From: Oegoconia quadripuncta | Taxonomy: Eukaryota; Arthropoda; Insecta; Lepidoptera; Autostichidae | DNA length: 64,000 nt | Reading direction: 5' to 3' | Assembly (NCBI GenBank): GCA_949316235.1 | Contig: OX438757.1 | Coordinates: 18,190,005 to 18,254,004 of the forward strand | In this document: one piece after another, positions 20,120 through 30,925 of the stretch | How positions within the stretch are numbered: position 1 is the stretch's first letter | Layout of the letters: every line of letters begins with the position of its first letter | The notes under the pieces: generated by a model | What the model saw: only the letters and a program-made list of their open reading frames with translations | The model's database searches: none | What the model was told of the DNA's origin: nothing | Made by a program: the position numbers and the translations under genes

Positions 20120-20360
20120 GTCATCCGTTGACGACCGATTGGTGAAGTGGATAGTGACCCTGTCAGCGAAACCAACGGTTGTGGGTTCGAATCCCGCGAC
20201 GGGTATATGTTTGTGTGACGAATATGAACATTTATTCCTGAGTCGTGGATGTTTATATAAATATTTATGTATGTTTATCCGTTATCTAGTATCCATAGCA
20301 CAAGCTTTGCTTAGTTCGGGTCTAGGTGATTGGTGTAAGTGTCCGAAATATTAATTTATT
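20120..20360 (+). mobile_element. SINE-B, full length
   Basis: Head 'gaccgattggtgaagtggat', B-box 'gggttcgaatccc' near 20187, body 'atttattcctgagtcgtgga', end 'ggtgtaagtgtccgaaatat'. Near-identical in inverted orientation to 9935-10160. Confidence 0.85.
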
Positions 20361-20406
20361 TAAAAATGCCATCATCAACAACAGACACTTCCGCACTGGA
20401 GCACAG

Positions 20407-20458
20407 ACCCTGTCAGCGAACCCAACGGTTGCGGATTCGAATCGCGCGAAGGGTAAAT
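20407..20458 (+). mobile_element. SINE-B head, solo
   Basis: 'gaccctgtcagcgaacccaa' and 'ggttgcggattcgaatcgcg' repeat the SINE-B tRNA-like part right after a complete copy. The rest is missing. Confidence 0.7.
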
Positions 20459-20646
20459 TTATTTAATGATTTATTTGAAATCACAGCCATAATTACGAAT
20501 TTAAAATATAAGTTATACGTTTAGAAGCCTAAATAGATCTCAGTATGTTTATACATAGCTTACTTTGTTACCTTATCTATCGAGACATCAAATTGTTGTG
20601 TTTGTGGGTGTAAGGAAGAGAGAAAATGTATAGAGTAGTATGTGCG

Positions 20647-20649
<3 letters not shown>

Positions 20650-20717
<68 letters not shown>
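20650..20717. repeat. (GT)n microsatellite
   Basis: An uninterrupted run of about 34 GT units. Confidence 0.98.
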
Positions 20718-20720
<3 letters not shown>

Positions 20721-20864
20721 AGTTGAGTGTGTGTGTACACAATTACCTAATCTATGTCAGTGCTTTCAATACTGCTGATAGTTTTCTTGTTCTGGGGGTG
20801 TGAAATAAGCTCCGAGCACGAAGACGTAAATACACAATTATTTCGGCTTTCTTTGAATCTTAGA

Positions 20865-20938
20865 TATTTTAGGTGTATAGGGTTCGTAGCATGTGGAAGA
20901 CTATGGTCTCTGCTCTCTCTATGGTATATTTTATGTAT
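20865..20938 (+). pseudogene. RTE-clade scrap
   Basis: 'gtagcatgtggaagactatg' and 'gtctctgctctctctatgg' read RSMWKTMVSALSM, resembling [10 protein letters not shown] of the RTE tail at 6285-6752. Followed by a short (ATGT)n. Confidence 0.45.
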
Positions 20939-21265
20939 GTTTTTTTTTTTTTATATGAGAGGGCGGCAAACGAGCATGCGGGTCACCTGATGGAAAGCAA
21001 TCACCGCCGCCCATGGACACCCGCAACACCAAAAGGGTCACAGATGCGTTGCCGGCCTTTGAGGAAGGTGTAGGCTCGTTTCTTGAAGGTTCCAATGTCG
21101 TACTCGTTCGGGAATACCGCTGCCGGAAGTCCGTTCCACAGGGTGGTCGTACGTGGTAAGAAGTTTCTTGAGAAACGTACAGTGGTAGACATCCACTCAT
21201 CCAGGTGATGTGGATGGAAATTTAATTTTCGGCGAGAAGTGTATCGGTTAAATTGAGCAGCGGGT
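20939..21265 (-). pseudogene. LINE-E RT C-terminus and 3' end
   Basis: The minus frame 21192-21001 reads [40 protein letters not shown] and [20 protein letters not shown], then RR and a stop. The WNGLP motif is typical of jockey-type non-LTR RT C-termini. The 3' end is 'ccctctcatat' plus poly-A (T-run at 20940). It is the longest LINE-E piece here. Confidence 0.8.
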
Positions 21266-21355
21266 ATTAGCTCGAAAAGTTCTGTATGTCAATAGAATAA
21301 ATAAATAAGTATATTTTTCTGTAACACCCGCTTTAAATTATATATAATAATATAT

Positions 21356-21630
21356 GACGACCTGTTTGGTGTAGTGGTCAGAAACTGTGACTGCTATACC
21401 AAAAAGTTGCGGATTCAAATCCCGCTAGGGGCATATGTTTGTATGATGAATATAGACATGTGTTACCGAGTTATGGATGTTTCTCTATATATGTATTTAT
21501 TTACAAAAAAAAAATGTATTTGTGTAGTATATCAACCATCTGGTATCCACAACACAAACCTATAGTTGCTTAATGTGGAACTAGATGGCGTTGTGTGTGT
21601 CCAAGGATATTTATTTATTTATTATTTATA
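21356..21630 (+). mobile_element. SINE-D, full length
   Basis: Head 'gacctgtttggtgtagtggt', B-box region with one change ('ggattcaaatcccgc'), body 'gttaccgagttatggatgtt', end 'ggcgttgtgtgtgtccaagg' plus TTTATT tail. Confidence 0.85.
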
Positions 21631-22149
21631 TAACTAAACTATTAATGTAACTTTAATTATGAATTATGCACATTTTGCATGCCAGTTTTTGTATCTTCGC
21701 GGTAATCGAACCCGCAACCGTTGGTTTTCCAGACATTATATATTATTACATTCGTCATCATGTATACCGATGAGTCAGTAAAATAGAAAAATAGAACAGT
21801 TAACGAGTTAAGCAATAAATTAAACCGTACAAAGTTTAGGCGAATTTAAAAGATTCTCTAGCAGCAACATAAATTTAACTTTTCCATGCAAAAATTAAAC
21901 TTGTTGTTTAACTGTATATTTCTTTTTATTCCCTCAATACATTTGAGGACAAGATAAATGGTATGATATTTTCGGATAATTCTATTTTGCTACAGCGCAG
22001 TGGGAGTTATTCGCGGAGGGAGTCGCTTTGAATGAACGTGATAGTAGATTTTTAAGGGTCTCTTAAAGTTAAGAACTCTTTGAGTATTTGGACATGAATG
22101 GATGACTGGGCCATAAATCATCATTTTCCTGCCCTTATCCCACTCTAGG
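21631..22149. other. Mostly unassigned
   Basis: A lone minus-strand B-box block 'aatcgaacccgcaaccgttg' at 21702-21725 is a SINE-B head scrap. The rest is not recognised. Confidence 0.45.
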
Positions 22150-22482
22150 TTTTTTTTTATGCACAACGGGTTGGTACTTGACCTCAATCGCACCTGATGT
22201 TAAGTGAAGATGAGGTCGAAGGTGGAAGGATACCGACCCGGAAACCCCAACACATTTGGGAGGCTGGCTATCTTATCTCTGACAACCGGAACACAACAAT
22301 GCTATTAACATTGCTGCTTGCCGGCAGACTTAGATAAGATAGTGGTAGCTAGCCAGGCGGACATTTCAAATGCCCTACCGCCAACCAAACCGAGTACTTA
22401 AACGTGTACCCTGCTGGGGATCGAACCCGCGACCTCCGAATTCTAAACCCAATGTTGTTTACATTGAGCCACGGAGGCGGTA
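22150..22482 (-). mobile_element. SINE-A, full length
   Basis: Poly-T at 22150, intact B-box near 22420, head at 22480. The sequence upstream on the minus strand is RTE tail (22483-22700), joined without a gap as at 3016/3017. Confidence 0.9.
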
Positions 22483-22700
22483 GGTGGGGTTGGCACAGCT
22501 TCCTCTTCCACTCTCCTCTATCAGCCGTCATCTCCGTACTCGCCCCCTTCACACACATATCATTCCTCCCGCATTCTAACCAATCCTTCTTTGCTCTTCC
22601 TTTACCTCTGTATCACTCCACATTCAGACTTAGCACTCGTCTCGTTACGTACTTTTCATCCCTCCTCATAATGTGCCCAAACCAAGCTAACCTATTACTC
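22483..22700 (-). pseudogene. RTE-clade LINE C-terminus (type 2)
   Basis: Minus strand reads AWFGHIMRRDEKYVTRRVLS, a stop, KGRAKKDWLECGRND and TADRGEWKRKLCQP. It is the same tail as 2858-3016 with a longer upstream part. Confidence 0.75.
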
Positions 22701-22709
22701 TACTTGACG

Positions 22710-22950
22710 ATTGAGTTGACGATCGATTGGTGTAGTGGATAGTGACCCTGTCAAAGAAACCAACGGTTGCATGTTCGAATCCCGCGAGGGGTAAATGTTT
22801 GTGTGATGAATACGAACATTTATTCCCGAGTCATGGATGTTTATATAAATGTTTATGTATGTTTATCCGTTATCTAGTATCCATAGTACAAGCTTTGCTT
22901 AGTTTGAGACTAGATGATTGGTGTAAGTGTCCGAAATATTTATATTTATT
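22710..22950 (+). mobile_element. SINE-B, full length
   Basis: Head 'gatcgattggtgtagtggat', B-box changed to 'atgttcgaatccc', body and end as in 20120-20360. Confidence 0.85.
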
Positions 22951-23889
22951 TATATTTATTACTGACTGAGCTATCAATGTAGAGTCTAAATGGGTAAAGC
23001 GATGATTTGTGGCAGGTTTTTGCCTTGGGTTAGTGGCTAATATGATGATATCATATAAGTAAGGAAACTAACTAATGACCTCAATTATGTTGGTTCTGTC
23101 ACCAATTGGACACGCGGATTGGACACACATGTGTCCAGTTAATAAATTAAAAAACCTGAAACAATTGACATTTTACCCATGTCAAGAGTGAGCATCGCCA
23201 TCCACTGCACTATTAACACTAATATTCGACAGTATTTTTGTTATAAAAATATATTGTGTAACTAATCGACCCCCGAGTTTCAACATAATTGCCAAAAACA
23301 CGAGCACAGCTATCCGTAAAGTCTACAAAAAATATTCTTTAGATTAATTTGATACAAACCCTCTAATTTTGTCCACCAGTGTATCGTGCGCTTCTCGCGT
23401 GTGACCGTGTGAATGATTAATATACTTATTTCATGTTTCACATTCCATTCTATATGCAAAAAATGTCACCGCTGTAAAATTATATATTGTGACCATTGTG
23501 GTACGTTTGCCTTTAGCTGGAATTCCGTAATAAACTAATATTTGTTGCACTGTATTGATCGATTTCATGGAAACTTTGATAGAGCTGTATGCCTCATAGC
23601 AGTTAATTCGACCTCTCCAGTTCAAAATACTTTTACATGCACACATGTTTTTCTCACATAATAATATTTAGACTTATAAGTGATATAGTTATCTCTATAG
23701 GTGTACGTAGGGAGATAAATAAATGACTAATTTTATTATAAGCTAGATAATATAAATCACTGTGTCATGTATGAGTGTCCGATGATGAGATAGGGTATGG
23801 TGCTCGGATAAACCTGTATAGGTTTTTGTAATTAAATAAATAATAATAATATAATATGAATAAAGAAGCATAAAAAAATAAGAAAAAGG
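22951..23889. other. Unassigned sequence
   Basis: No recognised gene or repeat. Short repeated text 'attggacac' occurs twice at 23104-23125. Confidence 0.45.
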
Positions 23890-23945
23890 GGATAGTACAA
23901 TTTGGCGGTCTTATCACTAAAGCGATCTCTTCCAGGCAATCTTTG
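23890..23945 (-). mobile_element. LINE-N fragment
   Basis: Reverse complement of the 'ggttgcctggaagagatcgc' block at 12708; tail missing. Confidence 0.6.
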
Positions 23946-24184
23946 GGTTAGGAAGCATTATGCACATGATATATAGGTAGCGTGCACGGTAAACTAATGT
24001 TGGGTCATCTGATACGACACGACAACTTTATCAAGAACATCATTGTAATCTTGAATCTATCAGTGGAAACCTCTAATTGGCTTTCAATTTTTTTTAGTTT
24101 AAGTGACAATTTGTAAAACAGCTGTTGGTTTTCCCAAGATAAAAAAATAGAGAATAAAATAAAAATATGTAAAAAACTATCTTC

Positions 24185-24400
24185 TTCTTCAATTTAAGAG
24201 CTATGCTCTTGTCGGTGAAGTAACGACCATGTCTCTCTACTTTCCGCCGTCGTTTTAACCTCTTGGTACGACACGACATTCACCTTTTCTTTCACTTGTT
24301 CAAAGTAATTACGCCTAGGTCTTCCCCTTCCTCTCTTTCCTTCAATCTTTCTCTCAATTATGTTCTTCAAAAAAATATCGTGTCGTATCAAGTGACCAAT
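24185..24400 (-). pseudogene. RTE-clade LINE C-terminus (type 3)
   Basis: Minus frame reads IRHDIFLKNIIERKIEGKRG, RGRPRRNYFEQVKEKVNVVS and YQEVKTTAESRETWSLLHRQ, stop at 24194. A second copy of this type is at 60466-60645. It includes the basic GRGRPRR motif characteristic of RTE tails. Confidence 0.75.
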
Positions 24401-24867
24401 TATCTTTCCTCTTCAAAAACTATCTACCATACCTAAATTGAAAAATCACTATGTTTCCAAGTATTCCAACTACCTACAGCGGGAGTTTGTTTAAAAAACG
24501 ACAAAGTCTCAAAACGCTAGACTAAAAGCTGGTCGATACATGAATAGTCATGAGCCAGTGAACTAATTCAGCTAAACCCTGACTGGGCGAAACAGATTCC
24601 GCTTGAAAAGGGAACAAAAATTACGAGTGGATTCTACGTGAATCGATATGGAAAGGTTTTCGAAGCATCGCCTTTTTGGTTGCAATCTTTTTAGTTGAAA
24701 AACGAAGGCAAAAGCAATATTTTAGAAGCTGAAAAACTCGACTGCGGGTAGATAGTCAAGTGTGAATAATTCGAGCCTGCGGGAACTGATTAAATGAAAT
24801 TATAACTCATCATCATCACACCAGCCACAGGACGTCCACTGTTGAATATATTATATAATAATAATAA
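24401..24867. other. Unassigned sequence
   Basis: A short SINE-C-like end ('ccacaggacgtccactgttg') is at 24822-24842. Otherwise nothing recognised. Confidence 0.4.
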
Positions 24868-25353
24868 TAAATAAATATCCTTAGACATACACACAGCGCC
24901 ATCTAGTTCCACAGTAAGCAACTATATGCTTGTGTTGTGGATACCAGATAAAACATAAAACATTTTTTTTTGTTTATAAATGAAAACATCAATAACTCGG
25001 GTTTGGTTGGTGGTAGAGCATTTTAAATGTCCGCCTGGCTAGCTACCACCATCTTATCTAAATCCGTCGCCAAGCAGCAATGTTAATAGCATTTATGTGT
25101 TCCGGTTGTCAGAGATAAGATAGACAGCCCCCCCAAATGCGTTGGGGTTTCCGGGTCAGTATGCTTCCACCTTGGACCTCATCTTCAATTAAAATCAGGT
25201 ATGATTGAGGTCAAATACTAACCCGTTAAGCATAAAAAAAAAGAAAAAACACATTTCCTTATTCATCACACAAAGATACGCCCCTAGCGGGATTCGAACC
25301 CGCAACCTTTGGTATAGTGGTCAGAGTTGCTAACCACTACACTAAGGGCGTCA
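24868..25353 (-). mobile_element. SINE-D split by a SINE-A insertion
   Basis: SINE-D 3' part on the minus strand is 24868-24998 and its head with B-box 'gggattcgaacccgc' is 25247-25353. The 248-bp interruption is SINE-A, placed in 'aactcggg..acatgt'. The two halves fit the SINE-D copy at 40391-40664. Confidence 0.85.
24999..25246 (+). mobile_element. SINE-A, 5'-truncated, nested
   Basis: Starts inside the family at 'tttggttggtggtagagc' and runs to the A-rich 3' end. The junction shares 'ctcgg' with the SINE-D target. Confidence 0.85.
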
Positions 25354-25384
25354 ATAGGCCTCCACTATACATATTTAAAGTAAC

Positions 25385-25600
25385 CGGTTGGATGCGGCTT
25401 GCATCCAGCGACTTCCTGTGACCTTCATCAGATCATCCGTCCACCTTGTGAGTGGATGTCCTACGCAGCCCCTGCCGGTATGCCCTTTAATGCCTTTAAA
25501 CTTTAATGCCCTATCGGCCATCAGTTCTTTGACTTATGTGCCCCGTCCATTGCCACTTCAACTCACTAAGCCGCTATGTCGGTGATTCCGTCATATAGGG
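25385..25600 (-). pseudogene. RTE-clade LINE scrap (type 1)
   Basis: Reverse complement contains tail-like text (ACWTRWTDDLMKVTGS..WMQAACIQ region, broken). It resembles 2608-2857 but is more decayed. Confidence 0.45.
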
Positions 25601-26629
25601 GGGGGTTTGTAACTAATATATGAAAATTGTAATTGAAAGAAATTTGTAAATACGCATACGCATCCGCAAATATTTCCCCAAGTCTAATTATCAGACGGGG
25701 CGACGGGTCCACCTGGGATGCCGACGGTAGATGGAGGTGAATAGGTCAATTGTAACCGTGTCGTTCTTTGGAGCTGATACTCATTGGTGGATTTTGGGTT
25801 ATTGGAGTTCAAATTCGAAATTTTAAACAATCTGACTGACTGATGAACTGACGGATCCTTTCTTTTTTGGCACATTGATTTCCAGATTTCAACTCAGTCG
25901 CACCGTTATTCTAATCATTTTTTTACATCTCAATAGTTATTTTTTAGTTTTAAGGCCCTTTCGATCCTCTGTACCACCTGTTTCATGCAATAAATAAGTT
26001 GGTGTGGTGATCCGTGTTCTGTTTTGACCCTGGCCAGAGCTCGCCCGCCCCTTCTGTACATATACACCTCGTGACTCGACCCAGCTGGGCATAGGTGTGC
26101 TGGGAAGGTCACACAATAATAGAAGTTGTACGCCGTGAGAGGTGTTGCCCAAGAAATGGGCATACCATAGGACTCTTTGGTATGCCCATTTCTTGTTTTC
26201 TTCATACCGGGTGCGTGGATGTGACTGATTTGGATATTATTGACAAAACTTGTATGGTGCCAAGATACAAATATTTGCAGAAGTTACGCCAATATTTGAG
26301 GCAACGATTTAAAAAAGAGTATTATGTATGTTGACTCATAGAGGACAACGAGGCAGTAGGGACGTCATGGCAGGAGACGTTGTCCTACGGGAAACTGAGG
26401 GAAAGCGGGTTGACTGGCCTCTGGGACTAGGTGAGGAGACTTAAAGGCAGCGATGGACTAGACCGTATCCGGACTGCAAAGGGGGTCCGGATAATACCAT
26501 TTTAGCAACTGTATATCCCCTGGAAATTCGAGCAAGCGGAGAGATCAGCTCGTCAGTAGGTCCTTTACCTATAATCCCTTCAGCGTCTGCTACTGTAATG
26601 CGCGATGTGGTGCCAGATCCTACACAGAA
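25601..26629. other. Unassigned sequence with one hairpin
   Basis: Perfect 18-bp inverted repeat 'caagaaatgggcatacca' at 26150-26167 and 26178-26195 (loop 10 nt). No gene recognised. Minus frame 25930-26205 crosses the hairpin and lacks a domain. Confidence 0.45.
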
Positions 26630-26775
26630 TCCTACAACCTTGGGATCTTCAAGAGCAGGGTGAATAGGCATCTATACTGAGATCGCGTGCGTCATCTTCG
26701 GCCACATCGTTACTTCCAATCAGGTGAGATTGTGGTCAAATGCGCCGTCCGCTCGTTTCCTCCCCGGAGAATGTT
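26630..26775 (+). pseudogene. LINE-L C-terminus and 3' end
   Basis: Reads YTESYNLGIFKSRVNRHLY followed by a stop, then 'acatcgttacttccaatcag' and 'gtgagattgtggtcaaatgc'. The FKSRVNRHL motif is a non-LTR RT C-terminus. Confidence 0.65.
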
Positions 26776-26869
26776 GCGATAGGACTCTTTGGTGTGTCCA
26801 TTTATTTTTATATCTCTATTTATGAATTTTGATTGATTTGGTCTTGTCATGAATTTTCTTTCGCATATG

Positions 26870-27433
26870 TCATATGGCATATTGTTGTGGAGAAACGCTG
26901 CTGACATACATATCATTTTTGTTCTGCATAAGCTTGCTATTCGTGCCATTTATAAATTAGGACCTAGAATGTCTCTTAGAGATAAGTTTAAGGGAATATC
27001 TTAACAATGGCATCTCAATAAATGTCAATACAAGGAGCAAAAATCAATTAGCTGTACCTTTTAGTACATTAGTAAAGTTAGTAAGTCATTCAGAGGTCAA
27101 TGTGTGCGCTTCTACAACAAGGTTCCCATGGATATACGGAATCTTCCGCTTAATAAATTTAAACTTATTATAAAACAAAAATTATGTAAAAAGGGATATT
27201 ACAAAATTTCAGACTATATTAATGAAAGTAATCCATGGGATTAAACGGCTCCTCTACACGATATATAAAATTGTTGTAACCTTTCTTGATTGTAAATGAT
27301 TTATTGAAAAGAGACAAACCCTCTGAGTTTCTCGCTAGCTCTTCTCAGTAGTGGTCGCGTTCCGAGCTAGTGGTAGTTTAAAAAACAAATTATGTTCATA
27401 AGTGCATATTGTATTGCCTACATGAATAAATGA
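26870..27433 (+). pseudogene. LINE-F C-terminus with internal deletion
   Basis: Starts 'tcatatggcatattgttgtg' (SYGILLW region), has GPRMSLRDKFKG, then a deletion at about 27022 joining 'atctcaata' to 'aatgtcaatac'. It resumes to MDIRNLPLNKFKLIIKQKLC. The 3' UTR ends 'aataaatgattttcatttca'. Confidence 0.75.
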
Positions 27434-27531
27434 TTTTCATTTCATTTCATTTCATTTCATTTCATTTCATTTTATTTCATTTTCATTTCATTTCATTTCA
27501 TTTCATTTTATTTCATTTTCATTTCATTTCA
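27434..27531. repeat. (TTTCA)n tail array
   Basis: About 19 TTTCA pentamers with two TTTTA variants. It is the 3' tail of the preceding LINE-F copy and directly abuts the next one. Confidence 0.95.
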
Positions 27532-27690
27532 ATACATTTATGAGAAATTGCTATATGCAAAAACTCTAAAAATAGTGATAGGCACAATGTTAATACAAGG
27601 AATAAGAACTAGTTATCTGTTTATGTTAGCCGACTTCACAAAGTTAGTAAATCCTTCAAAGGGCAATGTTTACGCTTACATAACTGTTAG
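27532..27690 (+). pseudogene. LINE-F internal fragment
   Basis: 'aatacatttatgagaaattg' to 'tttacgcttacataac'. Covers mostly the stretch deleted from the copy just upstream. Confidence 0.65.
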
Positions 27691-28678
27691 GGTCAAAAAT
27701 CCTTTACACTTAAATAAGTCTCGGAGAGAGTTATCATTAGGTTTTGCAAATATTATTCGAAATCTTTTCTGATAGATATATGTGTCCACAGCATTAACAG
27801 AATTCACAAAACAAAATAAATTGTATACATATGTCGGCAATCCAACAATTACCTTAGTTAAAACAGAACGAATAAAACAAATTCGAAATGACTGATGTTT
27901 TCGTTAACGTGAGCAGGAAAATTAAAATGTTTCGTACAAAATTGTTTCTTCGAAAATCGGCGTTTAATTTCACGGTTAGTTGAATCAGAAAAACGTTAGG
28001 TTTGAGGTCAAACCTTACGATTTTAAGGTTCCGTTAATGTGTGGATATTTTGGGTGTGCATATCGATTGGAAGTTTAAATGACTATTTTCAACATACTTG
28101 CTCGTAAAGTTCTAATTTCACCGGTTTTAGATATATAAAGCAGCTCATAAAACACGTGTGTGTTATAAATGCAAATAGTGAAGTTATATTCTATAACAGC
28201 ACTACTTGCTATGGCAAAGAACGTAAGTATCATACAGCCAATCGATAACACCATCAGCCCGGTGAATAAAATATCGCTGATCTCCATGTGTTATGGAGAT
28301 CACTAATAAAATATGTTTAAAATTTTAATTAGAAGCAATTTTAATGTAGAATTTTTATCTTAAATAAGTCCAGATAACTTCTTACACACATTAGTTTGCC
28401 ATATTATCAAATATACGGAACACGAAGTGATATTCTAGATCAAATTTGCATTTACCAAAATTTTTTGCCCACAATTGTGGTGTTTTAATTTATTTCATAA
28501 GCGAAGGTCGGTATATCAATTGGGAGTAATTGGACACGAGATACCTAATTCAATTGTATTCAGATGTAATCACGGGTGATTAAGTGCAATCACTGATACG
28601 GCATAAGATAACCAAATATCTAAATCGAACTGCATTTATAGTTAAAAATGCATACACGGATTTTTTTAATGTTATGTT
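27691..28678. other. Unassigned sequence
   Basis: Includes a minus-strand 70-codon frame (28078-28287) beginning MEISDILFTGLMVLSIGCMI with one strongly hydrophobic helix. It could be a chance frame or a short membrane-protein exon; nothing else supports a gene. Confidence 0.35.
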
Positions 28679-29184
28679 GTTTTTTATGCACGATGGGTTC
28701 GTACTTGGCCTCAATCACACCTGATGTTAAGTGAAAATGAGGTTGAAGGTGGAAGCGTACTGACCCGGAAACCCCAACACATTTGGGGGACTGGCTATCT
28801 TATCTCTGACAACACACAACAAAGCTATTGTAATGGATAGTGACCCTATCAGCGAAACCAACGGTTGCGGGTTCGAATCCCGCGAGGGGTAAATGTTTGT
28901 ATGATGAATACGAACATTTATTCCCGAGTCTTGGATGTTTATATAAATATTTATGTATTATCCGTTATCTAGTATCAATAGTACAAGCTTTGCTTAGTTT
29001 GGAACTAGATGATTGGTGTAAGTGTCCGAAATATTTATTATTATTATTATTGCTGCTTAGCGGCAGATTTAGATAAGATGGTGGTAGCCAAACCGAGTAC
29101 TTAAACATGTACCTCGCTGGGGATCGAACCCGTGACCTCCGAATCGTAAACCCAATGTTATTTACATTGAGCCACGGAGGCGGT
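28679..29184 (-). mobile_element. SINE-A split by a SINE-B insertion
   Basis: The SINE-A 3' part is 28679-28829 and its head part 29050-29184 (B-box variant near 29125, 'ggcggt' end). The 220-bp interruption is SINE-B at the 'gctatt' site. A separate deletion removes the middle of the SINE-A body at 29088. Confidence 0.85.
28830..29049 (+). mobile_element. SINE-B nested in SINE-A
   Basis: Head starts at 'taatggatagtgaccc' (a few bases truncated), B-box 'gggttcgaatccc' near 28869, end 'gtgtccgaaatatttatt' with (ATT)n. Confidence 0.85.
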
Positions 29185-29214
29185 AGGTATCCCAGCCCAA
29201 TCCCAACCATAATT

Positions 29215-29316
29215 ATCATAAATGCAAATGTTTGTCTGTGAGTATGTATGTACGTATGTTTGCTACCTCTTCACGCCTAAACAGCTGGACAAATTTACGG
29301 CGAACGAAGTAGCGGA
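29215..29316 (-). repeat. Repeat-G-like fragment
   Basis: 'ataaatgcaaatgtttgtct' start and 'gcgaacgaagtagcggacaa' end have the layout of repeat-G but are diverged. Confidence 0.4.
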
Positions 29317-29395
29317 CAACAGCTAATTTGGTGTAGTGGTCAGAAACCCTATAAGGTCGCGGACTCGAATCCCGCTAACAGCATATGTTTTGTGA
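29317..29395 (+). mobile_element. SINE-D head fragment
   Basis: 'gctaatttggtgtagtggtc' and 'ggactcgaatcccgct' then 'gcatatgttt'; body missing. Confidence 0.65.
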
Positions 29396-29469
29396 TGAAA
29401 CTTCACAGATTCTTTCAGGTTTCTTCCCTCAACCATAGGATTAGTTACAGAACAGTAGATTGGTCGTAT

Positions 29470-29605
29470 ACAAAAGGTTGCCTGGAAGAGATCGCTTTTA
29501 GTGATAAGGTCACCAAATTGTACATTCTATTCTTACCACTTTTCTGAAACTGTATTTTCTTTTCTGTTGTGCAATAAAGTGTATTTGTATTCTATTGTAA
29601 TTATT
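29470..29605 (+). mobile_element. LINE-N 3' end
   Basis: 'ggttgcctggaagagatcgc', 'tttagtgataaggtcac' and 'gttgtgcaataaagtgtat' with a short TTGTA tail. Confidence 0.7.
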
Positions 29606-29939
29606 TGTCAAAAATATACCTCGAGTACTACAAAGTCTTTGAGCTCTCCTGAAATATTTTGTTCACGAGTACAATCAAGAATGTTTCTTGATTAGTGGTT
29701 TTGTATGCAAATACTTTGTATCCATTTTGAATAGAGATTTAGCTTTCAAATAAATTTTGAGCGCTGGAAAGCGTGCACGTTTTATTCTGCTGATCACACC
29801 CTACTAATTACAATATTAATTTGGTTCAAGTGAGCAACTTGTCGAAACAAAATTTTTGTCAAATAACAGAATTAGCAAACGCTGCAGTGAGGGTGGTTAT
29901 TTGACTGATATAATTTTCCACATTTAATTACTAAATAGA
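29606..29939. other. Unassigned sequence
   Basis: Nothing recognised. Confidence 0.4.
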
Positions 29940-30250
29940 GATGAGAGAGGCCTTTGCCCAGCAGTAGGATACTGGATGGTTGGTGGTAGGGCATTTTAAA
30001 TGTCCGCCTGGCGAGCTACCACCATCTTATTTAAATCTGCCGTCAAGCAGCAATGTTAATAGCATTGTTGTGTTTCGGTTGTCAGAGATAAGATAGCCAG
30101 TCCCCCAAATGTGTTGGGGTTTCCGGGTCAGTACGCTTCCACCTTCTACCTCATCTTCACTTAACATCAGCTGTGATTGAGGTCAAGTACGAACTCGTCG
30201 TGCATAAAGAAAAAGAAAAGAACTATGGGCGCTTAATAATAATAATGACT
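29940..30250 (+). mobile_element. SINE-A, 5'-truncated, inside an RTE tail
   Basis: Flanks are 'gaggcctttgcccagcagta' (REAFAQQ of an RTE tail) and 'actatgggcgcttaataata'. The intact join exists at 32028-32076 ('gacactatgggctcttaata'). SINE-A occupies about 29979-30225, starting at 'ggttggtggtagggc'. Confidence 0.75.
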
Positions 30251-30834
30251 AAATATATCTTTTAATACTATGTAATACCAACTTGACTTTAGACGCACAC
30301 GGACACCGATCGGTGCCAACGGATACTCGACTTTCAACCCTCAATTGTTATGATTATAAAGTTCCAATTCCTTTGGACTGTGTTTGTACTTGTTCTCTAT
30401 TAAATTCCGTATCCAATAATGTACGCCATGTTATGTTAGCTATGATATTTAGTCTGTATTTGCGAAGAGAATTTTTTTCTTTTTGGCTGGGAGTATAGGC
30501 ATAGAATTCCAACTACTTTTTTTATTATAACGGGCTTAGAAACCTATCATAGAGCATCCAATTCTCATAACAATTTATTTAATTACCCGTTTTTAAGAAA
30601 ATCATGAAATAAACTTTAATTTCCTTGAAAAATACGAATTATATCATGGATATAAGGCGATACCTACACATTACAACTCGTAACATTTTTCAAATTTTTT
30701 GTATTAGAGCTGCAGCTGTGTTTATTCATTATATACATAGATAATTTATTCCCATAGCTATTACTTTTCACAGATTACAAATACACCGAGTAGAAGAGTA
30801 CCCGGATTTGGATTAAAATTGGTTTATAGATACA
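30251..30834. other. Unassigned sequence
   Basis: Nothing recognised; a 71-codon frame at 30283-30498 has no domain. Confidence 0.45.
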
Positions 30835-30925
30835 TTAGGACCTGGATTAACGTATAGGTTTCGCTGAACCGATTTTGATGAAATGTTCCATGCGAACGAA
30901 GTCGCGTGCAACAGCTAGTAAATAT
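30835..30925 (-). repeat. Repeat-G-like fragment
   Basis: 'ctgaaccgattttgatgaaa' and 'gcgaacgaagtcgcgtgcaa' followed by 'cagctagta'. Confidence 0.5.

Noticed and set aside
28078..28287. Membrane protein gene
   Set aside because: Only one hydrophobic stretch in a 70-codon frame without supporting signals; kept as a remark in the unassigned segment.
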